DNA of 64,000 nt from positions 46,081,869 through 46,145,868 of the forward strand of contig NC_046683.1 in the NCBI RefSeq assembly GCF_009870125.1, written 5' to 3'. Position 1 is the first letter of the stretch, and each line of letters begins with the position of its first letter. A program made the translations under genes and the position numbers. Below are positions 24,972 through 38,700 of this stretch, piece after piece. Source of the DNA: Drosophila pseudoobscura (lineage: Eukaryota > Arthropoda > Insecta > Diptera > Drosophilidae). The notes under the pieces were generated by a model, which did no database searches, was not told where the DNA came from, and saw nothing but the letters and a program-made list of their open reading frames with translations.

Positions 24972-27900
24972 TTAAACCAACATGCTTGCATTATTGTCGC
25001 AAAACTCATAAATATTATCAACAAATTGCATTTCGTTTGCTTTTTTAGCAACATGAGGTGTTTCTCCTTTCTGTTGTTGTTCTTCTTTCGATGCTGCCAC
25101 GCCCACACCGCAGCAATTTTCGTCTGCCGTCTCCTCGAGAGTCATCCGCTTGAGGTTATTGATCAGGGATATGTCGTGTCTCATTTCGTTCTTCAGGTCG
25201 AGCAGCTCGTGCTCCGTTTTGATTATGTCCTCGGCATAGGCTTCGATGTTTTGCTGCAGCTGTCCCACGGAGACCTCCATTTCCGGCCGCCTATAGCGTT
25301 CGTTCTGAATCCTATACATCCGGCACTTCTCAGACAGTTGACGTGTCAGCGCGTACTCCCTTTCGTAGCGAACGTTCATGTCAGCGTGCAGGGATGCCAA
25401 CTTATTGCGAACACTGTTGCGCAACGGTCGATCCTTGCGCCTGCGTATATAATTATAATTCACGTTATTATTGCATTCGTTTGGAGGATTCGCTGCCGCG
25501 GCTGCTGTTTCTGTTGCTGTGGCCAGAGTCGGTCGTCGACGACGGCGCTGCTTGGCGACCCGATTTTCGGCGAGTTTATATAGCTTGCCCTTCGAACAGT
25601 TTCCCGTGGCACTGTACAATTGATCCGGCATGATGGCCAGAAGCAGCTCATCGGCCGCCGGTTGTCTTTTGCCCTTTTTGTTGAGCAGACATCTATCCTT
25701 TGTCTTGTTGGGCACTTTGGGAGGAGTATTTGTGGGCTTTGGCATATTCTTTTTGCTTTTGCTCAGATGCAGGAGCTTCTTTAGCCACTTGATCATCGAA
25801 AAGCTGCCACTTGGCGGAGCATGTGGCATCAACTGCAGCGTCATGGGATCCCTGAAGTTGTCTCGATGCTTGAGCGACAGGCGCAGCTGTAAAAGGAAGT
25901 GGGAAAAGGACGAGATTGTAGTGTACTGTATAATCTTTTTAGATTTCCCCAAACTTTTGCGAAGCTACTCCATTAGGAAACCATTAGGACTTAGGACCGT
26001 GCTAATGGGGGAGCTCGATCATAAAAAATTTACAACATAATTACCCCCCAAATATAAATATGAATCTTAATACAAAAATCAATAGCAAAAGCAAATTGAT
26101 TTCGTTGGGTGCGTCATGGGGAAATACCGAAAGAAAAGGCTCAGAGCGCATAAGTCAAATACGAAGACAATCAAACAGACATATGTATGTACATATGTAT
26201 GCTCTGGGGTGGTGTGACCAAAGGGGAAGGGGGGGAGTAGGAGGGGGTGGTCGGGGGCGACATGAATTTCACATTTCTTTCTGGCTTGCGTGTGGCGCCA
26301 GGACGACCGAGCGACCGAGCGACCGAAGAGAGAAAAAACGCTTATTATGCAATCACTGTAGACTTTTTTGGGCTCAGTTTTTGCACGCCAGGTGGGCGCT
26401 TAGGCAGAATAGGGGGGAAGGGGTGGGGAGCTGCCTGCCTCTTATTACCTCATTGTGTACACGGCTCCAAGCGCGCCAAACGGGCAAAATGGCCATGTTG
26501 CCGTCGTAGCTTCGCTCTATGCCGCCCCAACTTTCCGTTATAATGTAATCGCTGTAGTCACGCGATGCTGCTGCCGTCGATGTCGCTGCCGCCGCCGCCG
26601 CCGCCGTTTCCTTTGTAGTAGCTGTTGCCCTCTGGCCGCCATCTTGTATTTTTCAAAACGGAACCCAACGGAAAAAAAGAAACGTAAGAAAAGAGAAAGA
26701 ACAAAAAAACAATACAATAATTGTAAATGAAAAAGGAACATACATAAATAAATAAAAAGGCAAATTGTGAAATAGAAATGAGCGAAACCTGCAGTCACGT
26801 CACATCAGGATACTCTCTGCCCTCTGTCCCTATACTGCAACATTTTGCTTTTTCACAGCTGTCACAATGTGGATCCATCCCATCCCCTACTGCATACATA
26901 TATGTATATATATCGTATAAATATTGATTTACCTTTGGCATCATCACTGCTGCAGTGTTGCCCAGCGCCAACAACGTTGCTCAGCTCGTCATCAATCAGG
27001 GCCTTGATTATGTCATTGCATGTGGTTTTGTTGGTAACACCCGATACGTATCGCGGCTCGCCATCGTCCATCCAAATGGGGATTTCCTTATGGCCTTGCT
27101 CCTGTTTTTTGGTAAAGCCCCAGAAAGAGAGGAAAAGAAGACAGGCGTTAATCATTTGTTGACCCAAACATCAGTTTTGATTTTAATTACAGTCGAATTT
27201 TAGATGATGGATGGCAATATTTAGTGGTATCGGAATCAACTTTCGGACAGCACTGATCTTATTGATAGGGAAATCTGTATCTTCGAAGAAGTTTTGTATT
27301 TTCTGTTTCCAAAGTGTAAAGATTCTAACATGAAAATGGTTGCACAACCAAAGAATTACAATCAATTTTCTAGCTGAATGGCAAACACTATTTCCCCGGA
27401 AGACCTGTACCAGGTGCCGGTGCCGGTGCCGGTGCCGGTGACGGTGCTGGGCATGGGCACCCTGTCCATGCATATGACTAACCAACACTTACTACCAACT
27501 CCTCCCACCTGGCCCTGTGCCAGTGCCAGTGGTAGTGCAAGTGGTAGTGCCTGTGCCAGTGCCTGCCCACCCAATTAGATGATTTGTTTGATTTCAGTGG
27601 AAAAGCTGCCGCCACCGCCGAAATGCAGGGGAAACGCGTGAGTTGAGGTGAGGCGAGGCGAGGCAAGGAGAGAAGAGAAGTGGTTGGAGGCACTTACCAC
27701 AGTGCTATTAACGCCATAGAGGGAAATGGAACGATGGCGTCGACTGGCCGGGCCACCGTTTCCGCTTCCCTTGCTGTGTTTATTTTTGCATGTCGGTGGT
27801 GGCATCGCGGGTGGTGCTAGTGGCAGTGCTGCGTCCACCAAACGTTCCTCGAATGCAACCTGCTTATTATGGTGCTGCTTATGGTTGTTGGTGCCTTGAT

Positions 27901-28009
27901 TTTGACATCGCCTGGTGGGCAGTATGGGGCTTTCGGGGAGATTCAGTAGCGATGGACAGCTGTCCAGATTATCATCGATGAATGTCGAGTTCTGTTGCTG
28001 CGGTGCCAT
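24972..28009 (-). CDS. meru: Meru, RASSF9/10-type Ras-association protein
   Basis: Four exons on the minus strand, 27698-28009, 26933-27101, 26449-26642 and 24972-25886, encode 529 residues if the acceptor at 26643 is right. The Ras-association (RA) domain (about 110-235) is built from exons 2-4: IPIWMDDGEPRYVSGVTNKT, then DYIITESWGGIERSYDG and LPVWRAWSRV, then LRLSLKHRD. N-terminal RA placement marks the RASSF7-10 group. A basic linker and a coiled coil (about 383-473) follow. The C-terminus SMLV could bind a class II PDZ domain. In flies Meru links Frizzled/Dishevelled planar polarity to Bazooka in dividing sensory organ precursors (established); the PDZ link here is inference. The first 104 residues are Gln/Asn/Pro-rich. 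Intron 1 (27102-27697) carries hexamer repeats. Confidence 0.85.
26449..26642 (-). CDS. meru: meru exon 3, central part of the RA domain
   Basis: Found because exon 2 ends in phase 1 and the last exon begins in phase 0, so an exon of length 3n+2 was needed. The 194-nt exon supplies it and encodes a run of seven alanines, then SRDYSDYIITESWGGIERSY and VWRAWSRVHNE, fitting the RA fold. The donor is GAG/GTAATA. The acceptor is ambiguous: TACAAG/AT at 26643 keeps the frame and has a pyrimidine-rich stretch 20-45 nt upstream; AACAG/CT a little further in also keeps it. Confidence 0.75.
27410..27575. repeat. Hexamer-type repeats in meru intron 1
   Basis: Plus strand: four tandem CCGGTG-type units at about 27416-27439 and a degenerate GTGCCAGTGGTAGTGCAA array at 27515-27570. 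Both lie in the intron just after the first coding exon. Confidence 0.7.
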
Positions 28010-29104
28010 GTTTGTTCGCTCCTTCCCGTCCAGGTATTTCTTTTCAAAAAAAACGCTCTCTCGTTAATTGGCACTGCAAGGATACAAGTATACAAGGATA
28101 CAGTGTAAGAGGTATGTACTATAATGGAGGGGATATATATATTTTACGTATACGGTATTGTATCGTATGGTGTGCCAGTGTGGAAAACATGCAATATCCT
28201 TGTCAGACATTTTTGCTGTTGTTGCTGTCGCCGTTTGGCTCCTGTGTTCGCCTACGTCTAACGATCAATTTAGATTTGTTGCTGGCGATTAAATAAATTA
28301 TGCACGAGCCTCTACCACTCTGTTGCCACATACATATGTGCCACTTGTGTCTGTCTGCGTGTGTGTATCTATAGTTGCAGCACATCCCCCCACAGCACCT
28401 AGACCCTGCCCACACTAAACCCAAACCCATCTAGATTCCTAGAAAATTGCCTACCAGCGCCAGTTGGCGCCGCTAGGCCATTATTCAGGACTGTACTGCC
28501 GGCATTTAGCCACATCACTCTCTACCCAAGTCGTACCGTACAGTAGCGTACAGTACCGTACCGTACACCTTCTCCTATCCTGACGAGGCTCTCCCCGTAA
28601 TTTGTTGGTGCTTTCGATTATAGTTCCAGGGCGTTGTTCGGGCCTTGCACTTTGTATGCAAATTTCAGCTGAAGCCGAAAAACATTTTTGCATTGCATTT
28701 GCGGTGACTTATGAATTAATGCTAATTTATGCCATGCCGCCGGAAAATGCAGGCAAGAAGACAGCCTATGTACTCTCAAATTATATACACAATCACATGT
28801 ATTGTCTGCGGAGAGGGGAAAATTGTAGGCCTCTAATTGAGTGGTACAGAAACAGATTCAGAAAATATGTAGAATCGGAAGGAATCGAATCATTAGTTTC
28901 TGCTTTCTTTTGATACAAAACCTTCACCATTCCTCATCGTCAAATATTCATATGCTCTCTGGACACATACCATGTACCCCTTTCTGGGCTGCTATTAGCC
29001 AAATGAATTATAAGTAAGGCAATTTGCAAAGGGATATTCTATTTTTACGAGTATTCGGATCCGTGAGTGTGCTGTGCTGTGCTGTGTCTTTGATTACGCC
29101 GGAC

Positions 29105-29150
29105 AGCGGACACCTGGGACACGTGGGACACCTAGGGGACACCTGGCCAC
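29105..29150 (+). promoter_or_regulatory. Short E-box array about 1.1 kb upstream of meru
   Basis: A tandem unit close to GGGACACCTG is repeated four times with variation, giving two CACCTGG and one CACGTGG E-box within 46 bp. Proneural bHLH factors bind CAGCTG/CAGGTG-type boxes, and meru acts in sensory organ precursors. A regulatory role is inference. Confidence 0.3.
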
Positions 29151-30983
29151 ACAACACATTCGCTTAAAAATGTAATTTCCAATCAAGATAAGTTCAAATG
29201 TATGTAAATTTCCCATTGGCGAGGCCAATTACTGTCTGTCCGGCCCCCCCACCCCCCACTGCCGGACGGATAGTGCACTCTTAATTGTTTCTGTGGAGGA
29301 GTGCCACTCCCCCAACCCAAACCCATTATACATTTATGACCAAGCTATTGGCCAAGTTTTCAAAATACCTTTGACCCCAGAAGTTCAATGTCTCTCAAGT
29401 TTCCCCCTTGCGGAATACTATATTTTCAAGAGCTTCACAATTCTGAGCCCCCCTGCCAACCGAGCCTTAAATAATTGTTATACCATTCCCCAACCCCAGC
29501 CACCCAAGTTTTATACTTATATTCATTGCGTGTGAAGCAGAAATTAATTTGGTTTTCGGTATTGCGCATTGGTTTTCGAACAAGAAACTGAGCGAAAAAT
29601 GACGTTAGTCGGTGGGCTGATGGGGCGTATGAGTAATATTGAGATTGCTGTGATTCGATAGCAAAGAAATTGATCAAAAAAAGAAAACATGCCACCTATT
29701 TGAAGGTTGAATCTCTGGTGAATAGGCATTCATGGCACTTACATTTGGTTTGACTGAGTTCATAGAGATCTAATACCTTTAAGGATCTTACGAGATTGCA
29801 AGCCTTCATTTATTTATCTAAATATTCTATACACACAAATAATTTAGATCTGTGTCTTTTAGAATTATGACTAAAGTTTGACATATTTGCTTCTTTTACC
29901 GAGGTATTCTACATATATTTTTAACACTTACACTTAAACTTTTTACACACAGAAAAAACATTGAAAAAAATATTGATGTATCTGGTCATCGCCATGGCAG
30001 GTTAATTTCCTTGCGACCATTCAATTTGCTCCAGCAGCGATCAAACACAAAAAAAAAACAATAAAAACATATATATGAACATATATATTTGTTAAGGCTG
30101 AAACTTTTCAGCTGCTGTTTCGAGCCGAACATTCGATTTTGGCACCCGCAGAACCACAGAATATATGAAAACCAACTGTGAATTCTCCCAGTGCCAAGAG
30201 CCAATGCCAGCAATAACGATCGCCGTAGTCGTTGTCTCAAACTAAGCTAAACTAAGCTAAACACTTTTCCTAAGCCTAAGCGAAGACCATCATCTATGGG
30301 CTTACCTCTGGAGGATCTTTCGTTTCGAATGATGTGTCTGTGTTCCCTTTTGGCCACAGGATGGATGAATAATTTGTTCTATCTCTGGTCTCTGCACTAC
30401 TGGCTTTTGGCTACCAGTTCTCATGCTGCAGCCGCAAGGACATGTTAATCCTTTGAGCTTTGACACTTGACTGAAGTTCAAATTTGAATTTTGCGGCTAT
30501 GTAAGGTGAGCCCAGGCTGGCGATGGCGACGTCGACGTCGAAGCCGCTAACAGTTAGCAGCTAGCAGCTAGCAGTCAGCGGCTAGCAGCGACTAGCAGCG
30601 CTGCCTCGTACATATATAGAGAACAAAATTGTTCTAGATCTAGACAGGTGCTAATGGTGCTGTCCTTGTCTGCAGCACTGGAAGCGCTTTGCTCGAATTC
30701 AAATTTTCCACACATACACACACACAGACACAAAAAAGAGACGCACACACACACACAGGGGTACGTACTGCAGGTCCTTGCTCGGTTGGTTGCCAGGGAG
30801 AAGAACGTTGCACAACAAATAACTGAACTGAACGGCGTATCCTTGACGACGGCATGTGACTAACTAAAATTTTATTTGCTACCACACCAAACTTTAAACC
30901 AAAAAAAAGAAATAACCAACTCCAAGAAACGTCGAGCCCCCACGCATACCAACATGATGGACACAAGCACACACCTGGCCAAG

Positions 30984-31060
30984 ACAGAGAGGAAGTGAGA
31001 GTGAGGGAGAGGGAGAGTGAGGGAGAGAGAGAGAGAGAGAGAGAGCGAGAGCGAGCGAGG
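30984..31060. repeat. GA-rich tract
   Basis: Nearly pure GA/GAGG/GAGC dinucleotide-type sequence, including an uninterrupted (GA) run of about 24 bases around 31023-31045. It could bind GAGA factor or simply be a microsatellite. Confidence 0.8.
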
Positions 31061-32340
31061 AACTAGAGGGTAGGTACCCTTGCCCCTGTGCTCCCCTGTG
31101 GTAGCAGGCCGATTGGTCTTGCTGCTGCTGCCGCTGCTGTCGTCATCATCGTCATCCTCCTCCTGCCTGCCGGCCTGCCAGCCAGCCTGCCTGCCTGTCT
31201 TTGGCCAACCAGCAGGCAACGCAACCACCAAAAAAATGTATAAAAAATGCTGTACTACCAATTTCCACTAGCCCTAGCCCCGCGCTAGACCTTCTCTCGA
31301 CCACTCCCTCGATTGTGGCTGCAGTTTCAGTTATTTCATAAGCGAACTATAGCGTGTGCTGCTCGACAATACAAACGTATACGTATACGTATACGTACAC
31401 AATACCAATGCCAATACGAATACCAACCCAACAACGCTACACCAACACCGCACCACACCACACCGCACCACACCACACCACACCAATGCCATGACGCGCA
31501 CTTTGCGTTATTTGGTAAAACGAGATTGTTGATAAGGTGCCACCAGCAACAACAACCAACAGCTAGCTAACTATAAAAAACTCGCGGTACATAAAAAACG
31601 AATTTCTGCCTTGTTTTTTCGTCCTCCCTTTGGAGGACTCCGGCTCCTGGCTAACACACACAACCCACAACCCACACCCGCCCCCCAGGAGCCGCCATAC
31701 ATTTGGCTTTTGTATTTTATTGTTAATGGTTAGCATTTGCTTTTCGATTCGATTTTGTTGTAGTGCTTTTTTGGTTGTACTTTTTATTCTTTTTTTCGGG
31801 TGGGCACAAATTTCACTTGGCTAAGGTTAGAGGAGAAAGAGAGAGAGAGACGAGAGAGGTGGGAAGTGGGAGGTGGAAGGTGGAAAGTGGGAGAAACAGC
31901 CTACATAGGTTTATATAGTTCTGTACATGGAAGGAATCAAAGGAATAGTGCTAATGGCTTTCAGCTGAATGTATTCTTTGATTATACTACATGCATACAT
32001 ATATGAGAATGTGAAAGGGTTTTATTTGATAGTCCATGTACATACATATATACTAACTACTAACTACACTTTGAAATTTATTGCATTTTAGAATGTATGC
32101 ATCTTCAGAATCTACATATGGGCATTTTCTTGGAAAGGTCCACCTAGACTAAATAATTAAAATTTCATTCATTTGTATCTGAAAAGCTATTAAAATAAGT
32201 AAAAGATTACGTTATTTTTGGTATTTTTTTTAAATTTTTATATTCATGTTTTCTTTTACTATTTTTTGTCCTAAATGAAAGATAATTCTTGATACAAGTT
32301 TTTCCACAAAGTCTATCAAAAAAGAATCCCAGAAATGTTG

Positions 32341-32893
32341 TTATACCCGATACTCAAAATGAATATACCCCTATTAGATTTGTGGTGAAAATGGATGTGT
32401 GTAACATCCGGAAGGAATCGTTTCCGACTCCATAAAGTATATATATTCTTGATCAGCATCAACAGCCGAGTCGATTGAGTCCTGTCCGTCTGTCCGTCCC
32501 TATGAGCGTCTAGTGCTCAAAGACTATAAGAGCTAGAGCAACCAAATTTTGTATCCACACTCCTGTGATATCGAACCTTGACAAGTTTATTTCAAAATTT
32601 AGACCACCCTCTTCCGCTCCCACAAAAGACGAAAATCTGTGGCAACAACAGTATTGAAGATACGAGAAAATTAAAAGCGCACATTTATAGAGAATGACCA
32701 TATTTATCAGATTGCCGAATCTCAGATCGGATTATTTTTATAGCCACAAGTCAAAAATCAATTTTCGGTCGCTACGCAGCGCCCGACGAAACGTTCAAAC
32801 TGATTTTGTGTCTCTCTCGCACTCTTTGTCGTGTCGTTCAATGTCTGCGCCATCTGTCGGAGGAGAGCCATACTGACTAAGTATAGGGTATAA
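32341..32893. mobile_element. INE-1 (DINE-1 / ISY-like) element, degenerate
   Basis: Contains the block characteristic of INE-1: TTTCCGAC, CATAAAGTATATATATTCTT, GATCAGCATCA, GCCGAGTCGATTGAG and CTGTCCGTCTGTCCGTC. The ends TTATACCCGATACT (32341-32354) and AGTATAGGGTATAA (32880-32893) are inverted copies matching at 13 of 14 bases. No protein is encoded; the family is a non-autonomous Helitron-related element very common in Drosophila. It lies in intergenic DNA between meru and the channel gene. Confidence 0.8.
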
Positions 32894-35759
32894 ATGTAGA
32901 GTCTCCGCAGTCTCCTCGTTCATTATCGGTTAGCTGTATACTTTTATTAACCCTAGATGTTTAAAATTATAACCCTTTTAAGAGATATCAATGCACAACA
33001 TTTATCAGAAATTCGCATCAATGTACGTATTGCCTCAATTTTCGCTTAAATCTGATTTCGAATTGATCGCCGCGAAAACAACTTCAATTCTTGTCCCATG
33101 TGACTGCACGGGAGCAGTCATAATTAGCATCAAATATAGGGCTTATCAAGAGGTTCTTTATAATGGAAAAGTAATTTTGAAAATCCGTCGTATTTTGACC
33201 TTTTTGCCACCTGCAATGTGTACGATTGTCCCGTTCGACATCATGGAAATACCCATATATTCTTTTTCGGAAACGTTCTAGGTATCAGATTCCAGGTTCC
33301 GTCAGATGTTTGACCTTTCAGGCAACTTTTTTGTGGCCCACTCCCATTTCGGATTCAATATTCAAACGTAGATTGATGGACTCTGACATTTGGATGGTAG
33401 GCTTATATTTAATGGTTAGGAATATATTTCTCTGTTAATATCCGTAGCACTTGTGTTTGCATTTGCTAGAATGGGCAATTCAATAATGTTCAGGCTCATT
33501 AGTAATCGATTGCATGTACTATACATTGATGGATCGATCCTTTGGGGAGACGTGACTCCTCCTCTACCCAAGTTGGATGGCTGGCACCTGCTTATCTCTG
33601 TGTAATATGAGAAATTCCCATTCGCTGCCAGTCATTACAGGTGTGATTCGTAATACTCCATGAATTGCATCTAGAAATGGTTTCATATACATATGTACAC
33701 ATATATATTAGATGTACAACAAACACCCCCTCCCCCTCTCCGCGTTATAGCCAATCTACCAAAATGCGGGGGAAAAAATCAACAATTAAAAACACGCAAC
33801 TTGTCCATTTCTGTGGAAAAGTGTTGTGGGCCAAAAGCGAATGGCGATTATGTAAATGATTGATTTCGAGTCCGGAGCGGGTTAGGCTGTACTTTTTTTC
33901 TGCTCCGACTAGGGGTGGCTAAGGCTAAGTCCTCTGTCCTGCGTCCTGCGTCCCTCCGTCTCTCGTTGCGGTTCAGCGCTTTCACGGTACGCGGTACGCG
34001 GTACGCGGCGCCGTCTCCCCCGTAATAAACAAACATAATGCTCGTAATATCCTTATAATGGCACCAGCGCTAGCACCAGCACTCTCCGGGGGGATTATTA
34101 TTACTATGACGCGTCCTGCAAGTGTGGGAACTCTGACAAACAATTGCTGTTGGTTATTATTAATTTTTATTTGGATTTCTTTTCGGCCATCGCAGCAATT
34201 AATGCTCGCACATATGTGTACATGGAGAAAGACTAATTGCCACGCCTCTGAAGGCTTCAAAGGCCCTAATTTGGCAAGTTCCTTGCCCCAGTCCAGTCTT
34301 TCCACACCTCCCATATACCCATACACCCACTATAATTCGATGTCCCTCCTGCATGCAACTCCTGGCGCCACGTCGCGAAGGGCCTGGGAGCTGGGGGACT
34401 GGGGCGTTGCATGTGTCGCGTACTCGTATAGAACGAGTATATGGAAATTCCGTAATGACAGGGGCGTAAAACCCACGTGCCCACGTTCAGTTGTGGTCGA
34501 GTTCAGTGCTCAAGCAATGATTGAGTTTTATTGTTGATTGTTGAACCGAGATTGCAGGTTGTCTCATACAGGGTGAGTGTTGAATGTGGCAAATGGGTGC
34601 TGTTTCATAAAAGACTTTAAAACACTTTGTGTAGCTAATCGATGGAATTTGTATTTCTATTACTTTAAATGACAGATCTTAAGTCTATTCTTCTGCCATT
34701 TGCATTGGCCCTTCGACCTTTACGTCCGTCATTTGTAGTTCATCGGCTCAAGGATCTATCACATATAGGCGATAGACCATCAGCTGTTTTCGGACTGTGT
34801 TCCTTTGGTGCTCTCTGGGACTGACTGACCCTGACATAAATATTTCCGAAGATCAATCCATATGTTTTCCCTTTTCCACCCGTCGGATAATTGTAACGTA
34901 TTTTGTTCCCTCCCAAGAAATTGAGAGAATTGTTTTAATTCTCTCTGTTTAAGGGGGAGATTATTACCTTTTGGGCCACTTAGTCGTAAATAATTACAAG
35001 TGGCAAACGACAGAGGCAGAGGGCACTGCTGCATCCAGCCAGCCTAGCCCGTTGGCCAACTCAAAAGCAGGTAGAACTCGGCCAGACCCCTGGCTACAGC
35101 ATTTTACCGCGTGCTATCATTGCCGGCTGCTGCTGCTCCCCCTGCTGCAGGTGCAGGAATCAACGAAGCGAGTCGCTGAACCACAGTCGGAGACGGAGAC
35201 AGTTGTACTCGGATCGGGGCGGAAGGAAGCTGTTGCGCGGGTCAAAACACTTGTCCTCGCTGGCCAGTTCCGAGTTTGAGCCCAAGGCGGGAACCTGTTT
35301 CTGTGCATCGTAGGGCCAGCATGCTGTTCGAAACACCAGCTCTGCGAGCGCTCGTAGCCCCAGTCGCAGTCCCAGTTGCATTTGCAGTCCCAGTCATTCA
35401 GTTGTCATACAATGGGCAGGTTGCTTCTCATTTTAGGGGTTGTCTGTCTTAACGGCAACTGGCACTGGCACTGTCTCTGCGCCTGCGCCTGTGACTCGTG
35501 TGCATTGACCTGAAAACAGAGCGCGCCTTTTTCGTTTCCTTTGCTGTCGATATAGGGGTATATCAGCGACAGAAAGGCCCACAGATGTTTAACTGTTGGG
35601 GGATACTTACTTGGACAAATTACAGGTACTATTGCTATCGTTTTCCGATCTGGTGTACTGTTTTGTGATTTCATATCTAGGATTCCCAAGAAGTCTTACT
35701 AGTGGAAAGGTTTCGAGCTGCCGATCTCGGAATTACCCCTCCCATCCCTCAGTATTGCA

Positions 35760-38700
35760 TTCAAATTAAAGACAATTTTGGCTCAAGTGTATTGAATAAT
35801 TTTGTTGTTGTTTTTGTTCTGGTTTTTTCTGGTTGAGACGAGACGATCTTTATTAATGCGAAGCTGCTTTATTTCGGTTTCGGTTGCTTTTTCCATTATT
35901 TCTTTTCAAATATTCTGTCGTTTATAACTATCATATCATATCGTTTTGCATTTGGTTTATGTATGTTTCTGGTGTATTTACAGGATGTTCGTTTTGTCGA
36001 TGCAATGTTAATAAATTTGTAGATCTTATTATGCCTATGCTCAAGGTTTGTGCATTATAAAAAAAGTTGCTATTATTATTATTATTAATTTATGTTTGCA
36101 TGTTGCCCGTTGCCTGTTGCCTGTTGCATGGTTTCTTTTCGGTTTCGGTTTTTTTTTTTTGTAATTGATCTTTAAGAAATCTACTTGTATGTGAAATAAA
36201 TTTGAGAACTTAAACTGCTCTAATGCTCTCTGCTCTTTGACAATTTCATCCTTTCATCCTTCCTTTGTTTTTGTTTGTTTCGTTTTGTATATTTTCTTTT
36301 ATAACAAATTCTGCCTATAAATAGCAAATATATTATTCATAATGAAAATTATTTTATTCGATAAAATTATTAAACTAGTGTATTCGTTTATGTTATTTAT
36401 ATTTACAGTATTTTCTTAGCATTACAAATTATAAAGCTTTTCGATATTGAGAATTTAAAAAGTGGTTTTGAGTTGAATCTGCTATTCTGCTATTCTGTTA
36501 TTCTGGACTTCTGCTGAAATCTAGATTATAATTTGCTTACACAACTATTTTATTTTTTATTTGAATTTTCTGCTAGTTTTATTAATGCTTCTTGTTAGTG
36601 GTTAGTGGTAGATCTTCGCCATTTAGATGTATGTATGTATGGTATGTATGGTATGTATTACGTTTATCGTTTTACTGGTCTTTGGTTTAGCTTCTACTTC
36701 GTTTTTGTTTGTTTTTATCAGCAGTTTAGCTTGTGAGGAGTTTCGAACAGAAGACAATCCCGAACTGAAATCTTTTAATGGGGCGCACATATACATATAC
36801 ATATCCATATAGAAGGATCTTATGGGGCACTCTCGCTCTCTATTCATAATAACTCAAACTGTGTTTCGCTGGAAACCATCTAACCCTCTACATAAGTAAT
36901 CAAAAAATTGTTCTAGTTCTTTTAAAGAAGGCACCTTTCCTTTCCTTTACTTTCCCCCAAAGCGGTGGCTACTGGTGTTCGGATTTGGTAGTCCAAAACG
37001 AATCGAATATACATACCTATTGTTTTTTTTAGGGATCTATCTCAATCGTATTGTATTTGTACATTTCTTACATTGGCCACACATTCAGCAATTTCCCATT
37101 TCCATTCCTATTCCCACCCATTCCTATCGCATATCTGCCTCAATACTTTTTGCAACAAAAATTGTTCTCTTTTTGGACGCCATGAATTGGAATTTATTAT
37201 TTATATACCTTCTATTTTTGTTCTGTTCTATTTGTGGCTCTTATAAGCAGCTAAGCATACAAAAAAGGCTCCGAATTCTTTAGCATTTTTCCTTTTCCTT
37301 TTCATTTGCATTTTCATATCAACGGGTTTTCCCATATTTCAGTTGCGTTCTCATTTGTTCAGATTACGTTTTTGGTTTTTATAAATTGCAAAAAGATTGT
37401 CCTTGTCTTTGGGTTCTTCTTCTTCCTTTAATTTTAGCTTAGTTTCTTTATGTTTGGTTTTTTTCGTTTTTTTATAAATGAGAGAAAATTGCGCAGAACT
37501 TGCAAAACGATGCAAAGAAAAGTTTCCAAAAAATCTACAAATCCCTAAAGTTATAAATTTATATATTTGCAAAAAGCATTTGGTGTATACGCATGTTGTT
37601 GTGTTATCTATAAGTAACATTGTTTAAACAATTGGTAACGGTGGCCCTCATTAACCTGCTCTCAATTAATTTCAATAAAATTTCGTATGCAAAGGTTTTC
37701 TTTTGTTTAGTTTTTAGTTTTTTAGTTTTTCGTTTGCTTTTTGTGTTTGTTTATCACAAGGTTTAAATTTGGTTTAGGTTCAAGTTTTAAGTTGTGCTTT
37801 TTAAGGTGTTTTTTTTGTTTTTTTTTGTTTGTTTCATACATTTTTTTTTTAGTTCTTATTAGTTCTACAAAGACTTGCAGGGCATTGGTGTTTGTTTTGG
37901 TTTGACATACATTTTATCTAAAATACTTGGGTGTTTATTTTGTGAGTGATAGTTGGGTTGGCATATCCTTCATAGCTACTTATGGGAGCTTTATAGAGTT
38001 TTGTCTTCTTTTGTCTTACATTTGATGTAAATAATTCTGTGTCTGTATGTGTGTGTGTGTGTGTGTGTGTGTTTATGTGTTGCTTTGTTTAAGGTTTTCT
38101 TCTATTAGCTTTGATATGTATTTTAATAAAATTGTTTAGGCAATTCCTGTCGCTACTGAAAAATCGAATGCTTCGAATGATGCGAAAAATAATTCGAATC
38201 GAATCTACTCGACTCGAAACTCTGGCAAATTACAAAAGAAATTGTGTGTGGCCTACCCTAGGGTGTTTCGATGGCTTACATATTGTATGTGGGCTCTGAT
38301 CCCTTTTAAAGCATACTTTTGTGGGCTCTGTGGAAATGGTATGTATGTATGTATTTCACCTACAATTTAGTTAGTTAGGAAAGCTTTTTCTGTGGTCTAC
38401 TTAGCGGCGGTATTCTTTTCTATAAATTTCATATGAGAGTAAAAGAGTTCTCGGGTTCATAGATCGAACATTTATTCAAAAAATAATCAAAATAAAAACA
38501 ATTATAGTAATAACATAATATAACGAATAATCTCTGTGATGATTAACAATTTGGGGGTTTCCTTTTTTGGGGGGGGTTGCCCTTTGACAGATGCGGAAGC
38601 ATTTCAACAAATCAAAATTTAATTTTCCCTTGATAATAAATATCTGACTAGAATTGTAAATATATGTATGCATGTATGTCTATATGTATGTATGTATGTA

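Larger units (their letters stand above)
28010..35750. other. Non-coding region upstream of meru and downstream of the channel gene
   Basis: About 7.7 kb with no convincing gene on either strand. It should hold the meru promoter, leader and enhancers. Visible: GTACCGTACAGTA-type repeats (28528-28568), a CACCTGG/CACGTGG array (29105-29150), GCTAGCAG tandem repeats (30547-30601), a long GA-rich tract (30984-31060) suited to GAGA factor, a CACCACAC array (31448-31484), one INE-1 element, and a triple GGTACGCG unit (33984-34011). Other CAGGTG E-boxes occur at about 30646, 33213, 33578, 33639 and 35146. Confidence 0.5.

Noticed and set aside
26060..26509. 149-codon plus-strand frame
   Set aside because: Antisense to meru exon 3 and its intron; G-rich low complexity and no homology.
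34058..34537. 159-codon plus-strand frame
   Set aside because: No domain, mixed low-complexity composition, no splice or promoter context.
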